A DNA stretch of 64,000 nucleotides from Lingula anatina (lineage: Eukaryota > Brachiopoda > Lingulata > Lingulida > Lingulidae), in NCBI RefSeq assembly GCF_001039355.2, contig NW_019775533.1, forward strand, positions 188,425 to 252,424, given 5' to 3'. Made by a program: the position numbers and the translations under genes. Shown piece after piece: positions 37,101-48,758 of the stretch (the first letter of the stretch is position 1; every line of letters begins with the position of its first letter). Below the pieces are notes generated by a model, which saw nothing but the letters and a program-made list of their open reading frames with translations, searched no databases and had not been told where the DNA came from.

Positions 37101-39144
37101 GGCTTGTTTTACACGGCTTTGCAGCGTATATATTGCCAAGAAGTTAATGAAATTTGCATCGATTACAGCAAAGGTTGGCGGTTCCAATCAGTCAGGTTTA
37201 AGTCTCACGGGTTCTCTGGTCCGACTCCGCTAACACCAGTTCTGTGATCAACCATTTCTCACTAAACCTAAATACTGCAACCGACATGGCTTATTGTGAG
37301 TCCGTCCGTTCCTTTTTTTCGGTTGATTTCTTTTAATGTTTACCGTAAGGTCATTGCTGATTGGTAAAGTTTTCAAAAGAAGTAACGTGCAAGCATGTGA
37401 GTTTGTAATGACTGGTGAAAGACTAGAAATATTAAAAAATACAACGCATAAATATGCTCACGTAAACAATTTTTGTTGTGTTAGTAAGATTAGTAGAAAA
37501 TCAAATTAATTAACAAAGGTAATTTAGTCAAGTGATTATGAGAAGGACTGAAAAAATTGTTAACTAAAAATTTTGACAAATCTGAAACAAGTTACTCATG
37601 CACAAAATCCTTGGGCTCATTTATTTTTGATACATAAGAATAGCTTTTTTCCAGTCTACATTTTTTCCATAGAAGTAGAGAAAGATTTTTACGTGTAAAT
37701 AATGTCATTCAAGAACGTAAAGCAAAGTTTTCTTACTGATCAGATATAAAGTAATATTATCTTTTATTGATTACAGTCGGGAATGTAAAAACGTTTATCT
37801 GTATCACTAAGCAAGACTCGATCTATAAAAGATAGTCAGATAGCTTTAAAAAAAATACTAAAAAGAATGATATACCAGTACCTATAGAATAACGTTCATC
37901 AGGCTGAAAAGATATTTATTGGCGATGCCAACGACTTTTACACCGGCATGAACAATGGTCTGATTTAATTGTGAATGAATATGTGAATTTATTTCTGATG
38001 CTAAGATCTGTTATTAAATCCTAGAATTACACATGAAAGTCCTTGTTTTATTTCTGTTGTGGTCTCTTTAACATTTATCTATTACAATAGGCCTACTAGT
38101 ATGTATTTTCGGAGATATATGTTTATTTACCTCCCTGTGAATACCGCTTATCATTTTTGAGCACTTTCACACATATATTATACACTGTACATGTATTTTC
38201 CTTTAGATTTAGTCCGTTATTATTCTTTTGCTAGGGGTGAGAATTTATAGCTAAAAAAATCAGAATTTTTGATACTATGATCCGAACTTAAGTATACTAA
38301 AAGGGTAAAAGCGGTAGATGATTTTAGCGTAGTGCATATCTTATCAAAATCTTTTTTATGACTGTACCCCACATCATGGATTGATGGTGTATGAATCATT
38401 CTGTAATAGCATCAAAAGCACGTGGTAATGTTTACACCGGAAGTATTTGTGAAATGCGGGACTGCCGGAAGCAGAATGAAAGAACGTGAACGTGGTTTGA
38501 AAAATGTCAACACATAGAAATAAGGTGCCCCGATTGTGTCTCAGGCAAGTGCTATCTGATAATGGTAGTATTGTTTTTAATTAAGTTTCATATGGAAAGA
38601 CATGATCAGGAACCCTACCTTCCGGCTTTTGTTTGATACGCTTGATTTGCCAGTCGATGATTCGACTAAATTGAATGGAAAAGATTCCCCACTCATTTCA
38701 TTTTAAACATCATTCAGTAACAATAAACCCTTGAATGCGAAGTGCAGAAAATTATAACAGGAGTTGCTCTTATGTCTCACCCGACGCACTTGTATTTCAC
38801 CATTTCAGATTGCCCAATGTATTAGGACATGCTTGATTGTCTCGTTGATTGGTCAATGAACCTAAAAACCACAGCCTTTCAAATGCCTGACAAGTTTTTA
38901 TTTTAATTTTTTTTTCTGAACTAGAATCAAGCTCCATTTGCATGTTTTTGTACATGTTTACATTCATTGATCTGTTTAAATATTGCAGGGCCATGGAGAA
39001 CGCACCTCATGATAATACATGTATCACAAGTACATGTGGGTACATATGATGGAGTACTCTGAGATGTAGCCAACCAGATCCAGTATCACAACCAGTGCCA
39101 CATGCCTGTGGACCAGCAGGGGATATCTCATTAACACCAATACC
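34180..39144. other. Gene-poor DNA upstream of the DUF229 gene
   Basis: AT-rich with scattered short open frames that do not look like protein. Nothing supportable is seen apart from an A-rich stretch with aaataaataaataaataa near 35876. The promoter and 5' UTR of the next gene lie somewhere before 39145. Confidence 0.5.
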
Positions 39145-40150
39145 ATGCTCTGTCCAAAGAAGAAAACAATCCTCCTTATTAAAGCAGGCTGTGCTGTTGT
39201 TGTCCTATACACTATTATGAGATACAGCCTGAATGCTGTGTTACCCAAACAACATCAGACCATCCATATACCTAGCCAAGAGGTTGTGAATCATGAAATC
39301 CCCTCAGTTAGGAAGATTGTAGCTGGAAATTCACAGGTGGGGTGTCCCAGTAGGGCACCCCCACCGTGGTATGGTGGTAATCAAATGGACCCCTCTGTGA
39401 GATGTCAGCGTATCCCCCCTGCTCCTAATTCTTGTCAGTTGGCAGAGAAACTTTTCAAAGGGAAGACTGTAGACACCTGTGATCATCAAACAGAATATGT
39501 TTTTTGCAAGATCAAGGTTTGTCCTGAATGCCTGAAATATGTTAATCCTTGTGTCTTAAGATCACATATGATATGATTTATTGTGAAATATTCATCATTG
39601 CTAAATTAAAAATCTAATTATGTACAGTACCCCCGGTACATGTACTAGTACTGTATCTGTAAGTCTGTATTTGTCCTCAACAGAAAAAAATCAGCTTCTT
39701 TTAATTACAGCTTAATATTGAAATTGTTTACTTCCAGTATCTCGGTGTATGTGAGAACATTTTCATCAGGGAATGAGACCATCCAGGTGAATAAGCCTCT
39801 ATTCAGAAGATTTACTTCTCCCCCTTCTCCCCCTTAACCCCCCCCCCCCCCCCCCCCCCATTTCTGATGAAGATGTTCTGATAGACATTGAAATATCGGA
39901 GGGAAACAATTTCAGTATTTAGCTGTTAGTTGAAGAAAAAAATACTTTATGCTTATAACATGAAGTGGCTGATGAACTTCTTCTCTGTATTCTTCCAGAA
40001 AATCTCAGTGGAGGATTACCATGTTAAGTGCAGTGGTAGTGAAATCAAGAAGACTTGTGTAGGGGACATCCAACTGGGAGTCATCAATGAAAAGACTGGA
40101 GAAACCAAGTGGACAGATTATACTTCAACCGGTTAAGTATTTTTAGTTGC

Positions 40151-40187
<37 letters not shown>

Positions 40188-42596
40188 CTGTTTAAGATAT
40201 TTTATAAAACAAAAGTAATTGATATTAAACATACCTATATTGTCTGGATTTTATTTAAACATTGTTTATTCTAATTACTTGTCCAACAGGATCCCTTGAA
40301 GAAGCTCTTGCCAAATTGATCCATCCTTCGTCACCAAAGAGACATTTTGGACTTTGTTTTTTACGTTGCATTCTCAAAAGACAACAGGGTCAAGAGGCAA
40401 TGGGCAAAGATATGTCTATTAGCAAGGACAGTTTTTTCTTGGACTATGCGACTCAGCTGTTGCTGCTGCCACCACAGTTAAAAACACAATCATCGTCTCA
40501 ACTACTACAATCTCAGTCCCAGAACAATCACATAAACTTTAATCTCATTTTTATTGATTCCGTATCTCATCCACACTTCCAAAGATCTATGCCAAAAACA
40601 ATCGAAGCTTTGAGCAAAATTCATCACAGAAAAGAAAAGAAGATGTTTGTGTTTGAATATGAACTGTTTCAAGCCATTAGATCAAGAACTTATGAGACTA
40701 TCCAAGCACTGTTTTCTGGAGAAGCAGATGTGGATAAAAAGCCATTTGCTGTATTAGATATGCCACCAAAGCCTCTGAAATATCAAGAACTGTTTGGCCC
40801 TTTGAGAAAACATGGTTACTCAACACTTTTTTTGGAAGATCTGTGTTGGATAAGGGAATGGGGTGTAGGGAAAGATCTTCTCGTGTATAATGAAAGTTTG
40901 TCAAGGCAGGACATGTGGAGAAAACTGCTTGAGGCACTGGACAAGGCAGCAATTGATGGCTTTGACATTACCTATGCAAGCTGCCCAATTTTAGAATTCT
41001 ATGGTGAAAAGGACCCATTTTTTCATCTCCCTGTTGTGTGTTATAATGGCCGTCACCATCATCAGTATATTCTCGACTACTTGACAGAATTCCAAAATTT
41101 GCACACTGTAATACAAAAGCCATATGCTACGTTTGCCACTACAAATGTTGGACACGATGAATATGGCACTAGAATTCAAACATTAGACCCAGACCTGGCA
41201 AAGTACGTGGAGGTTGTCTCCAGCCAGGAAAACACAATCACAGTTCTGTTCTCCGACCATGGGAACGCCTATGGACGATTTGTAGAACAGAGTATTGAAG
41301 GGAGACTGGAGGTGTACCACCCTTTTCTTTACATCCTCATCCCTGAACCAGTAGCCAGCCAGCTGGGACCTAAGGCTGTGAAAAACCTAAAAATCAACCA
41401 GCAGCGACTTGTCAGTATATTTGATGTGCATTACATGCTACGTTCACTTCTTCCAAAGAAAACTCCACCTTCACCTCAAGCCACTGCCCTTGCCAAGCTG
41501 TTCAACATACCACCCCGGGGGCTACTGGACATAGTCTCTGCCAATAGAACATGCGATGATATCCCACGACTTCCCCCCAGTCTGTGCATATGTGAGGGCT
41601 ACGAGACTATGGTGTCTAATGATACATACCATGCACTGGTGGCAGAGTTTGCTCTAGGACAGCTGAATAACTTGATCACTGACCAGTTTCACAATGTGGA
41701 TTTGGCAGCTAAGTCGGGGTACGGGACCTGCAGGCGTCTGGTGGCCACTAGGTTTGAGAATGTCAAGGAGATGAGGAAAATGGTGAGGAAAAAAACAAGC
41801 CAAATTGTAACTTACATTTGAATTTTTTTTCTATAAGCATGTAAGCTTCAATCTACATATTTTGCAAGGTCTGTTGTTAAAATGAAAAATCATGTTGATT
41901 TCATTTAAATGTTTTTTCTTCTCAATTATAAGATTTATTTTAAAAAAATTAATTTAATTTTAATTTATTTTCCAGGGCACAAATGGGGTTTACACTGTCA
42001 CAACAAAATTTGATTTGTATGTGACATCCTTTGACAAATATCAGCACAGGAAAGAAAAGCCGTATACGGAGGATATTTTCTTCATCACAGTAAACTCCTA
42101 CCTCGGCAAGACAACGAAATTAGTACTTAGAAATTATGAGAGGATAACTTCCTACTCTAAATACGGCGAGTGTGCAGACCAAGGTGTCAGTCTCAAATTA
42201 TGCATTTGCGATACAGAGAAAACAGAGAGAGATTTTAATTTTAATCGCCCCGTTAATTGGGTCGATGAACTGCCGCAATTACGCATGTTAAATGCTAAAA
42301 CCAGTATTTTTGTCCCTGCTGAAAGTGAAGATGGAAACTGCTTGAAAGTTTTCTTAAGAAGGCATGGAAATGGTGCTAGCTTTGAGATTGCTAATGTTTG
42401 CCTTTCGAAACAGGTTGAAGTAAAAATGGATTTTGTTATGAAGAATATGGACGCTTCTTCCCCATTACCTGCCGAGTGTGTGCTTTACCCAGGACAGATA
42501 AAGTTTGTTGTCACGGTAACACAAAAAGTGGAACATTTAAAATGGGAGTGGAATTTCAACTTGAGCATGAAAACGTCAGAGGTAGACACAGTGTAA
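39145..42596 (+). CDS. DUF229-family type II membrane protein (four exons)
   Basis: Exons are 39145-39516, 39999-40131, 40290-41782 and 41976-42596, with phases 0, 1 and 0 at the junctions, giving 872 residues. The start gives a type II anchor (hydrophobic residues about 9-27 after MLCPKKK). A Cys-rich stem follows. The globular part belongs to the alkaline phosphatase/sulfatase superfamily as seen in DUF229 proteins: FIDSVSHPHF with Asp258, NVGHDEYG with His457 and VLFSDHGNAYGRF with Asp491/His492 are the expected metal-binding and active-site positions. The substrate is unknown for the family; by fold it would act on a phosphate or sulfate ester in the secretory pathway or at the cell surface. 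Exon 4 encodes the C-terminal Cys-containing domain. The first donor (AAG|gtttgt) is weak but the phases fit. Confidence 0.88.
40154..40183. repeat. (CT)n microsatellite
   Basis: A 30-base CT run in intron 2 of the DUF229-family gene. Confidence 0.95.
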
Positions 42597-42621
42597 ACAT
42601 ACTCAGCGTTGATATTTTGAG

Positions 42622-42627
42622 AATAAA
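42622..42627 (+). terminator. Possible polyadenylation signal, DUF229-family gene
   Basis: AATAAA lies 25 bases after the stop codon. Another AATAAA at 43550-43555 would give a longer 3' UTR. Which one is used cannot be told. Confidence 0.4.
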
Positions 42628-43590
42628 ATGCAAAATGTGCAAGACAAGCCTTCCACACAGAGCTGATGAAATCTGTATTGTTTGTCAAATGGGATGTATT
42701 TAGACTTTTTAAAACATTTTAAATGTATCAGCTGTAGGGTCCATTTCCAAAACAGAATGAGAACGAAGCATATTCCTTTGAGATAATGTTTGAGGTCAAA
42801 CAACTTGGCTGAATTTGCAGAGGGTTTTACTTTAAATTTGAAGTGCAATTTACTTAATTTAAAGATGTAATATTAGTAATTTTTGATTATAAATGTTGTA
42901 TATCACCATTTTCTTAATGCCAAAATGTGAAATTTTGAGTTAAATTTTGATTTTACACATTTCTATTTTTATTGTATTCCTAGGGTACCAAGGTACATGT
43001 GATAAGTACTAGTATAGAATATTTACAAGGTTAAGGTTGTATGTTTATTCCGATGCAAAGACCCTGATTTGATAGTAAATTTCATTTTGTATTCTAAATT
43101 GTTGAATACACTCCTATTTATTCATTTGTTTTTCGTTTCCAATCTGAAATTTCTTCTTAAGGCCAGTGCAAATAGTCATACAACCACCTACTTGTAGTGA
43201 TCACTAGTAAGTTGTTTGTAAAACTTTTAGTTGTCATAATAATGTTTTAGTTGACACCTAGAATTAGAATCAGTTGAGATTGTATTTATGATTTTTTATT
43301 TATTGATATTATTCTTCTACACTACTGTAATAGAACGAGGGACAGCAATAAAAGGATGTGGTGAAAAGGATCAAAATGTTTTGAGCATTGTACAAACATA
43401 CATTTTTGTCACGGTGACAAGGTTTATGAGGCAAATTTATCTTATAGTGAAATTTACGTGTTACGTGTATGATTCTAGAGTCGCCTTAGAACAGTTAATT
43501 TATTATTTAACATTGTACAAGGTCATGATTATTTATGTACCAGTACAGAAATAAAATGAATTGAATAGTAAAGGAGAAAAATATCAGTGT

Positions 43591-43661
43591 TCCGGTACCG
43601 GGAATCGAACCCGGGCCGCCTGGGTGAAAACCAGGAATCCTAACCACTAGACCATACCGGA
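43591..43661 (-). tRNA. tRNA-Glu (anticodon TTC)
   Basis: The minus strand reads as a full 71-nt cloverleaf with no intron. The acceptor stem is TCCGGTA/TACCGGA. The D arm has the A box (TGGTCTAGTGG), the anticodon loop is TTTTCAC between CCTGG and CCAGG, and the T arm has the B box GGTTCGATTCC. All stems pair, so it looks functional. It lies about 230 bases from the start codon of the divergent AGA gene. Confidence 0.97.
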
Positions 43662-43889
43662 CTACATGTGGGGAAAAGGCAATTTTAAATATATAAAAAA
43701 AGAAGTTGGCTTCGACGATAGGAGGTGAACTGGAAGTAGTCAAACAAACTTATATTTTACATGGTTCCGTATACAGTTATAAATCACCTACATATTATAG
43801 TGATTTGTCGTCTTTTTGAAACACTCGTGGTTAAGCTCTGCACAAGTGGAACGAGACTGACCCCATTAAGTGGTCACATGATATACAAA

Positions 43890-46800
43890 ATGGCGCTGTC
43901 TATAAACATGGGTCTACTCCTCATTTTCGTTATAAATGTAGACTCTAGCACGGATTTGTTACCGGTTGTCATAAATACTTGGGCCTTTACAAATGCAACT
44001 CAATCAGGTACATTTTAGAATTAATTTAAACTCAATAAAACTTAATAAAATAAGCATAATTTTTGGTTAAAACGCGCGGGTTGATCAATTTCCGACAGGA
44101 TCGATGTAAAAAAGAAAATATTTATTTGTAAATAATCAGTAGGTAGCTTATTTTTGGTACCTGTTTTGGAAGCATACATATTGACAGTATACATTTTTAC
44201 TGGTCTTCTGCACAGTGGAGTTGACCACCATTTGAATTTATTTTATCTTATGTATTTATTTTGCAATATTAATATTGATTGAGCTCAATCTTAAGTTACT
44301 GGTCAATGAACTGACCACTGGTTGGAAGCCTCATTGATTAAAATTCAACCCTGTATTTACCAGCATGCTGACTGAAGGACGGTTAGTTATTTGTACCAGT
44401 AGACATAAAGACCTGGGACTTAATTTACAATGGAAACACAGTAGATGATGTCTTGATATTGTTGGTGATATTTGGGGCCATAGCAATAGTCCGAAGGCTC
44501 ATTACTCCGAAGGTTTGACAGTCCAAATTAATGCATGAATAAAGCATATAATGTATTGGTGATAAAGTAAAGCGTGAATAGGATATTTCAGACCAATGAA
44601 CCTTTGGCTTATCAAGACGCCCCCTATATTTCAGCATGGCAGGTTCTCCAGAGTGGCGGCAGTGTATTGGATGCAGTAGTTGCTGGGTGTGGTCAGTGTG
44701 AGGTTGACCAGTGTGATGGTACAGTGGGATATGGAGGGAGTCCTGATGAGAGTGGAGAGACAACACTTGATGCCATGATAATGGATGGGTAGGGATAAGC
44801 GTGTTATACACTGTTATACACTGTTATACGACAAATGGACTGTACTGTCTGAAACCCTGTGGATTACATTAAACTCTATATATCAGAGTACTTGTACAGG
44901 ATCCAAACTAATTTTATATTATTTATATATTTATATATTTATTTATTTTTATTTATTTAATTATTATCATTATTTTTAATGAAGGGTTAAATGAAACTTC
45001 ATAGCAATGATATTACGGGTAGATAAAGTGCAAGCTGTGCACCAAAGCATACAGGTAAATGTACAACGTAGACCTGAACTAGAACCTAAAGGAAGAAAAA
45101 TATGCTGCTCTAAGTCTGCCAAAGTGCTAACAGTTGAAAAATGTGCTAACATTGCTTAATTGGCTCCTGTTTAATTTACTGAGTCTGACTGTTTAAAAAT
45201 CAACAAATTAAAGTTTTACCTGGGAAGATCTGAAAATAATATAAACTAAAAGCAGACTATTTCAAGATTATTTGCAAAGTATATAATACTAGTAGCTTAT
45301 TTTTGTTGTGTACCCTTTTTATATAACTTTTACTAGTATGGTTCCTATGCACACTGTATGTTTTATGTCATAAATTATTTTATATGTTGGTAAAAGGTGC
45401 TTGTACCATGTGCCAAAATATCCAGTTTTTAAAGTTAACAAATAAGATGAGTGTTTTATTGTGAAAGAGAATCTTCTTCAAAGGCAATGAAACTCAGGGT
45501 GTAAATTATTCAATCAGTTGAGCAGAATTTTTTATAAAAATGAAAGGTAAATGTAATTATTTGTAAATTTTGTTTTTACAGACAAACATTATCTGTTGGT
45601 GCAGTTTCAGCCTTGAAAAGAGTGAAGAATGCGATTGGTGTTGCTCGAGCTGTGATGGATTATACGACACACACCCTGCTGGCAGGGGAATCAGGTGTGT
45701 ACATTTTAAGACATTTTAAGACATATCTCACCCTGGCCAAGTATATTCAAGGAATGTACAAGTAGAGATGCTTCAAAAAGATTATTAAAAAAATAGTTCT
45801 TTCTTTTTTCGGTGGTGCGGGGGGGGGGGGGGGGGGGCATTCAGAATAGTGGACTAACTAGCCCGAGGGTCAAATATGGTGACCTACTACAAAGCTTGCC
45901 GTCTAATCCACTAATAGGCACTGAATAGATATCCCATGGGGAATTATTCAAGTGGTTCAGCCATATTTGACCCTCGGACTAGTTAGTACCCTTTTTTGAA
46001 TTGGGCCATAGGCACATTACTGTGTTTGAGACCAGAAAAACACCACCTATTTTGGGGAGAATGCTAACATTTTTAGCTTAAATCTACATGTACATGTATG
46101 ACTATATTTCACAAGTTACAAATTCTAGTTGGTGTTCTTTAACTCTACTACTTTTGTTTTCAGCTACACAGTTTGCCATTGGCATGGGGTTTAAAGAGGA
46201 AGATTTACACACTAACAGATCAATCAATATATGGAAACAGTGGAAAAATAATCATTGCCAGCCCAACTACAGAAAAGTAAGTTGTATGTAAAAATATCTG
46301 TCCCTAACAGGGCTAATATCAAAACATAATTAAGCTACTGCAGTTACATTTTATAAATGGAATGATGGGGTCCAAAAGATAATTGTGTGTGTTGAATTGA
46401 AAATAATGACATATTTCTTCTGGTTCTGAAATATTCATGTAGTTGAATCAAGAAATACTGTAAAATTCAGTTTTGAAAAGCAAAATTATTTCCATGATTC
46501 ACATTTTATTTCTGTTCCAGAATGTCTCACCTAACCCTAGGAAGTCCTGTGGTCCATATAAAAGAAATAAAGTCATTCAAAATGACCGAATTCCCTCATC
46601 CAGAGATATTGGCAGGTTCAATCATGATACTATAGGGATGGTGGTTGTGGATAAGAATAGGAAAGTTGTCTCAGGCACCTCAACAAATGGAATGAATCAT
46701 AAAGTACCTGGGTAGGCATGCATGAGTGGTTTAATTGTTTTTTGCTTACACATACATGTACGCGCAAGCCTTATTTCTTATGCTATTTTTAAAGTAGATT

Positions 46801-48072
46801 GATATGCAAACATGATCATGATATTTTGTCTTTTTACTGCAGAGATGATATCATACTTAATACCTTTTTTAAAAGTTAAAAAAGCCACTTTTGATTTTTT
46901 GATGGTAAGTTGCCTGAAAATTTTGAATTCCAGTTGAATTTTTTACTCAGGTTTCTCCCATTTTACTTAGAGCAGGCTTATCATGCATACTCTAAATAAT
47001 TAAAAGGACATTTTTTGTAAGCCAGTATGACAAAGGAAATTTGATAATTGAAATGTTGTACTTCTTTTAAAGCAAACTATTGTGTAGTTGGCTAAATAAT
47101 TGTTGCTTATTGTTTTTTAGACGGGTTGGAGATTCTCCCATTGCTGGAGCTGGCTCATATGCTGACAGTGATGTAGGGGGCGCTGCTGCAACTGGGGATG
47201 GAGACGTCATGATGAGATTGTTACCAAGGTGATCCTTTGCTGATTTGTAGATAACATTTTCCCTGATTTGGTACAAACCCAGTTTGTTACATCACTTTTA
47301 TTCTCAGTTACTCCGAAACAATATGAATATATACTTTCATTAATTAATACCAATTATTCAAAAGCAAAATTTAATTTGTATATTAAAAATAAAAGTTTTG
47401 AAACAAGATGTAGACAATTTTATATTAATATTGTTTATTTGTTGCAGCTACCAGGCTGTAGAGTTTATGAGGAATGGGGATAGCCCTAGCCTCGCTGCAG
47501 CCAAAAGTATACAGAGAATAATCCACCATTATCCTAACTTCTCAGGAGCACTTATAGCTGTATCTAAAGACGGACAAGTTGGTAAGCATGTAAAAATTAG
47601 ATTGATATTGGGGGGAAGATTTAAAGGTCAACTGGTTTAATAATCAGTGATTAATGTGACAGTGGGATTATCTCTTATCTGGTGGGTTTTAACTGAATGT
47701 CCTAGATTCAGGCATAGATTTTAATTGTTTATTATCTTTACAAGAGACATGCACCAGTTTGTATTGCCTTTTATTCTCTTATGGCATACTGGCATTCTCT
47801 TATCACTCTCTCATTGTTATGTAGTTTGGGTTTTGCTGCTGTCATAAAACAGATCATATAGCATCAAAAAAAAACAAAAAAAACAAACAAAGCTACATAA
47901 TATTTCAAATCCATGTCAAATACTAGAGAAATTACAAGCTCCAAAAAACATTCCATTTTTTTTTTTTTGTTAATTTTTAGGTGCAGCATGCAATGGCATA
48001 CCAGCATTCCCTTACTCTGTTATAAACCCCAAACTGCAGAAAGTTACTGTTGTGTCTGTAAAGTGCATCTAG
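43890..48072 (+). CDS. AGA: N(4)-(beta-N-acetylglucosaminyl)-L-asparaginase (aspartylglucosaminidase)
   Basis: Eight exons: 43890-44007, 44635-44788, 45582-45694, 46164-46276, 46521-46711, 47121-47228, 47448-47581 and 47981-48072. All phases agree, giving 340 residues (human about 346). The lysosomal Ntn-hydrolase cleaves the GlcNAc-Asn bond of glycoasparagines. The signal peptide is [20 protein letters not shown]; an in-frame ATG four codons upstream (43878) is an alternative start. Family motifs are [39 protein letters not shown] and [16 protein letters not shown] holds the catalytic Thr at about residue 203, where the precursor self-cleaves, followed by SGTSTNG and the substrate-binding [16 protein letters not shown]. 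All key residues are present, so an active enzyme is expected. It is convergent with the sulfotransferase gene downstream. Confidence 0.96.
45840..46000. mobile_element. MITE-like inverted-repeat element, family 1 copy 1
   Basis: In the AGA intron between exons 3 and 4. The ends ttcagaatagtggactaact and its inverted counterpart agttagtacccttttttgaa flank inverted arms, cccgagggtcaaatatgg and ccatatttgaccctcgg. The middle holds gccgtctaatcc. A diverged copy in the opposite orientation is at 51679-51843. A G homopolymer (about 45818-45837) adjoins the left end. Confidence 0.75.
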
Positions 48073-48276
48073 CAAATGCAGCATGTCATGTTTGAGCGTA
48101 GCAGCTTTATTGGACCATTGTTCTTCAATTGTTAAATGTATATTTATTCATTGTTCACAAAGGATGTTTGTCATTTAAGTCTTATTGGGTAGAAAACAAA
48201 CGTCTTATTGAGTAAAAAAAACATTCGAATTTTAAAACATGATGAAAAGTATGCATGTTTCGAGATATAAAAGAGA

Positions 48277-48282
48277 AATAAA
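48277..48282 (+). terminator. Polyadenylation signal of AGA
   Basis: AATAAA lies about 205 bases after the AGA stop codon, in the 686-bp stretch between the two convergent genes. Confidence 0.5.
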
Positions 48283-48758
48283 ATGTTATTGGTTGTTTTA
48301 AAATATATTATGTGGTTATGTTATACGATATTAAAGATATTATTCTATGGAATGTAAGTCGACCAAGCTGAATTTATCATACGTGCATATTCTGCTTACT
48401 TTAAAGTGCTATAAAAATCAAGTTTTAAAACCTGATTTTATGTCGGAAATTCTGATACATTTGTTTGTAGTCGTTAGTGTATGGATGCTAATAATGCAAT
48501 TTAAATGCATGTGATCTTGGCATGCGAAATCAATAATTTACAAATGATATTTTACAGCCACGATAAGTTTATTGTAAACCTAACTGAGTTTAGCAAATGT
48601 TTGGTTTAATAAACTGATAAGCCCGTTTTTTATCTGAAAATCTGAGACAACGGCTTAGAAGTCGGCGTTCACTCTCCAGCAATATCTGAACAATTGTTGC
48701 CGTTTCGATAATCATTCTGACCAAATAGATCGTGTATGTGCCGCATTATTGTGTACAT

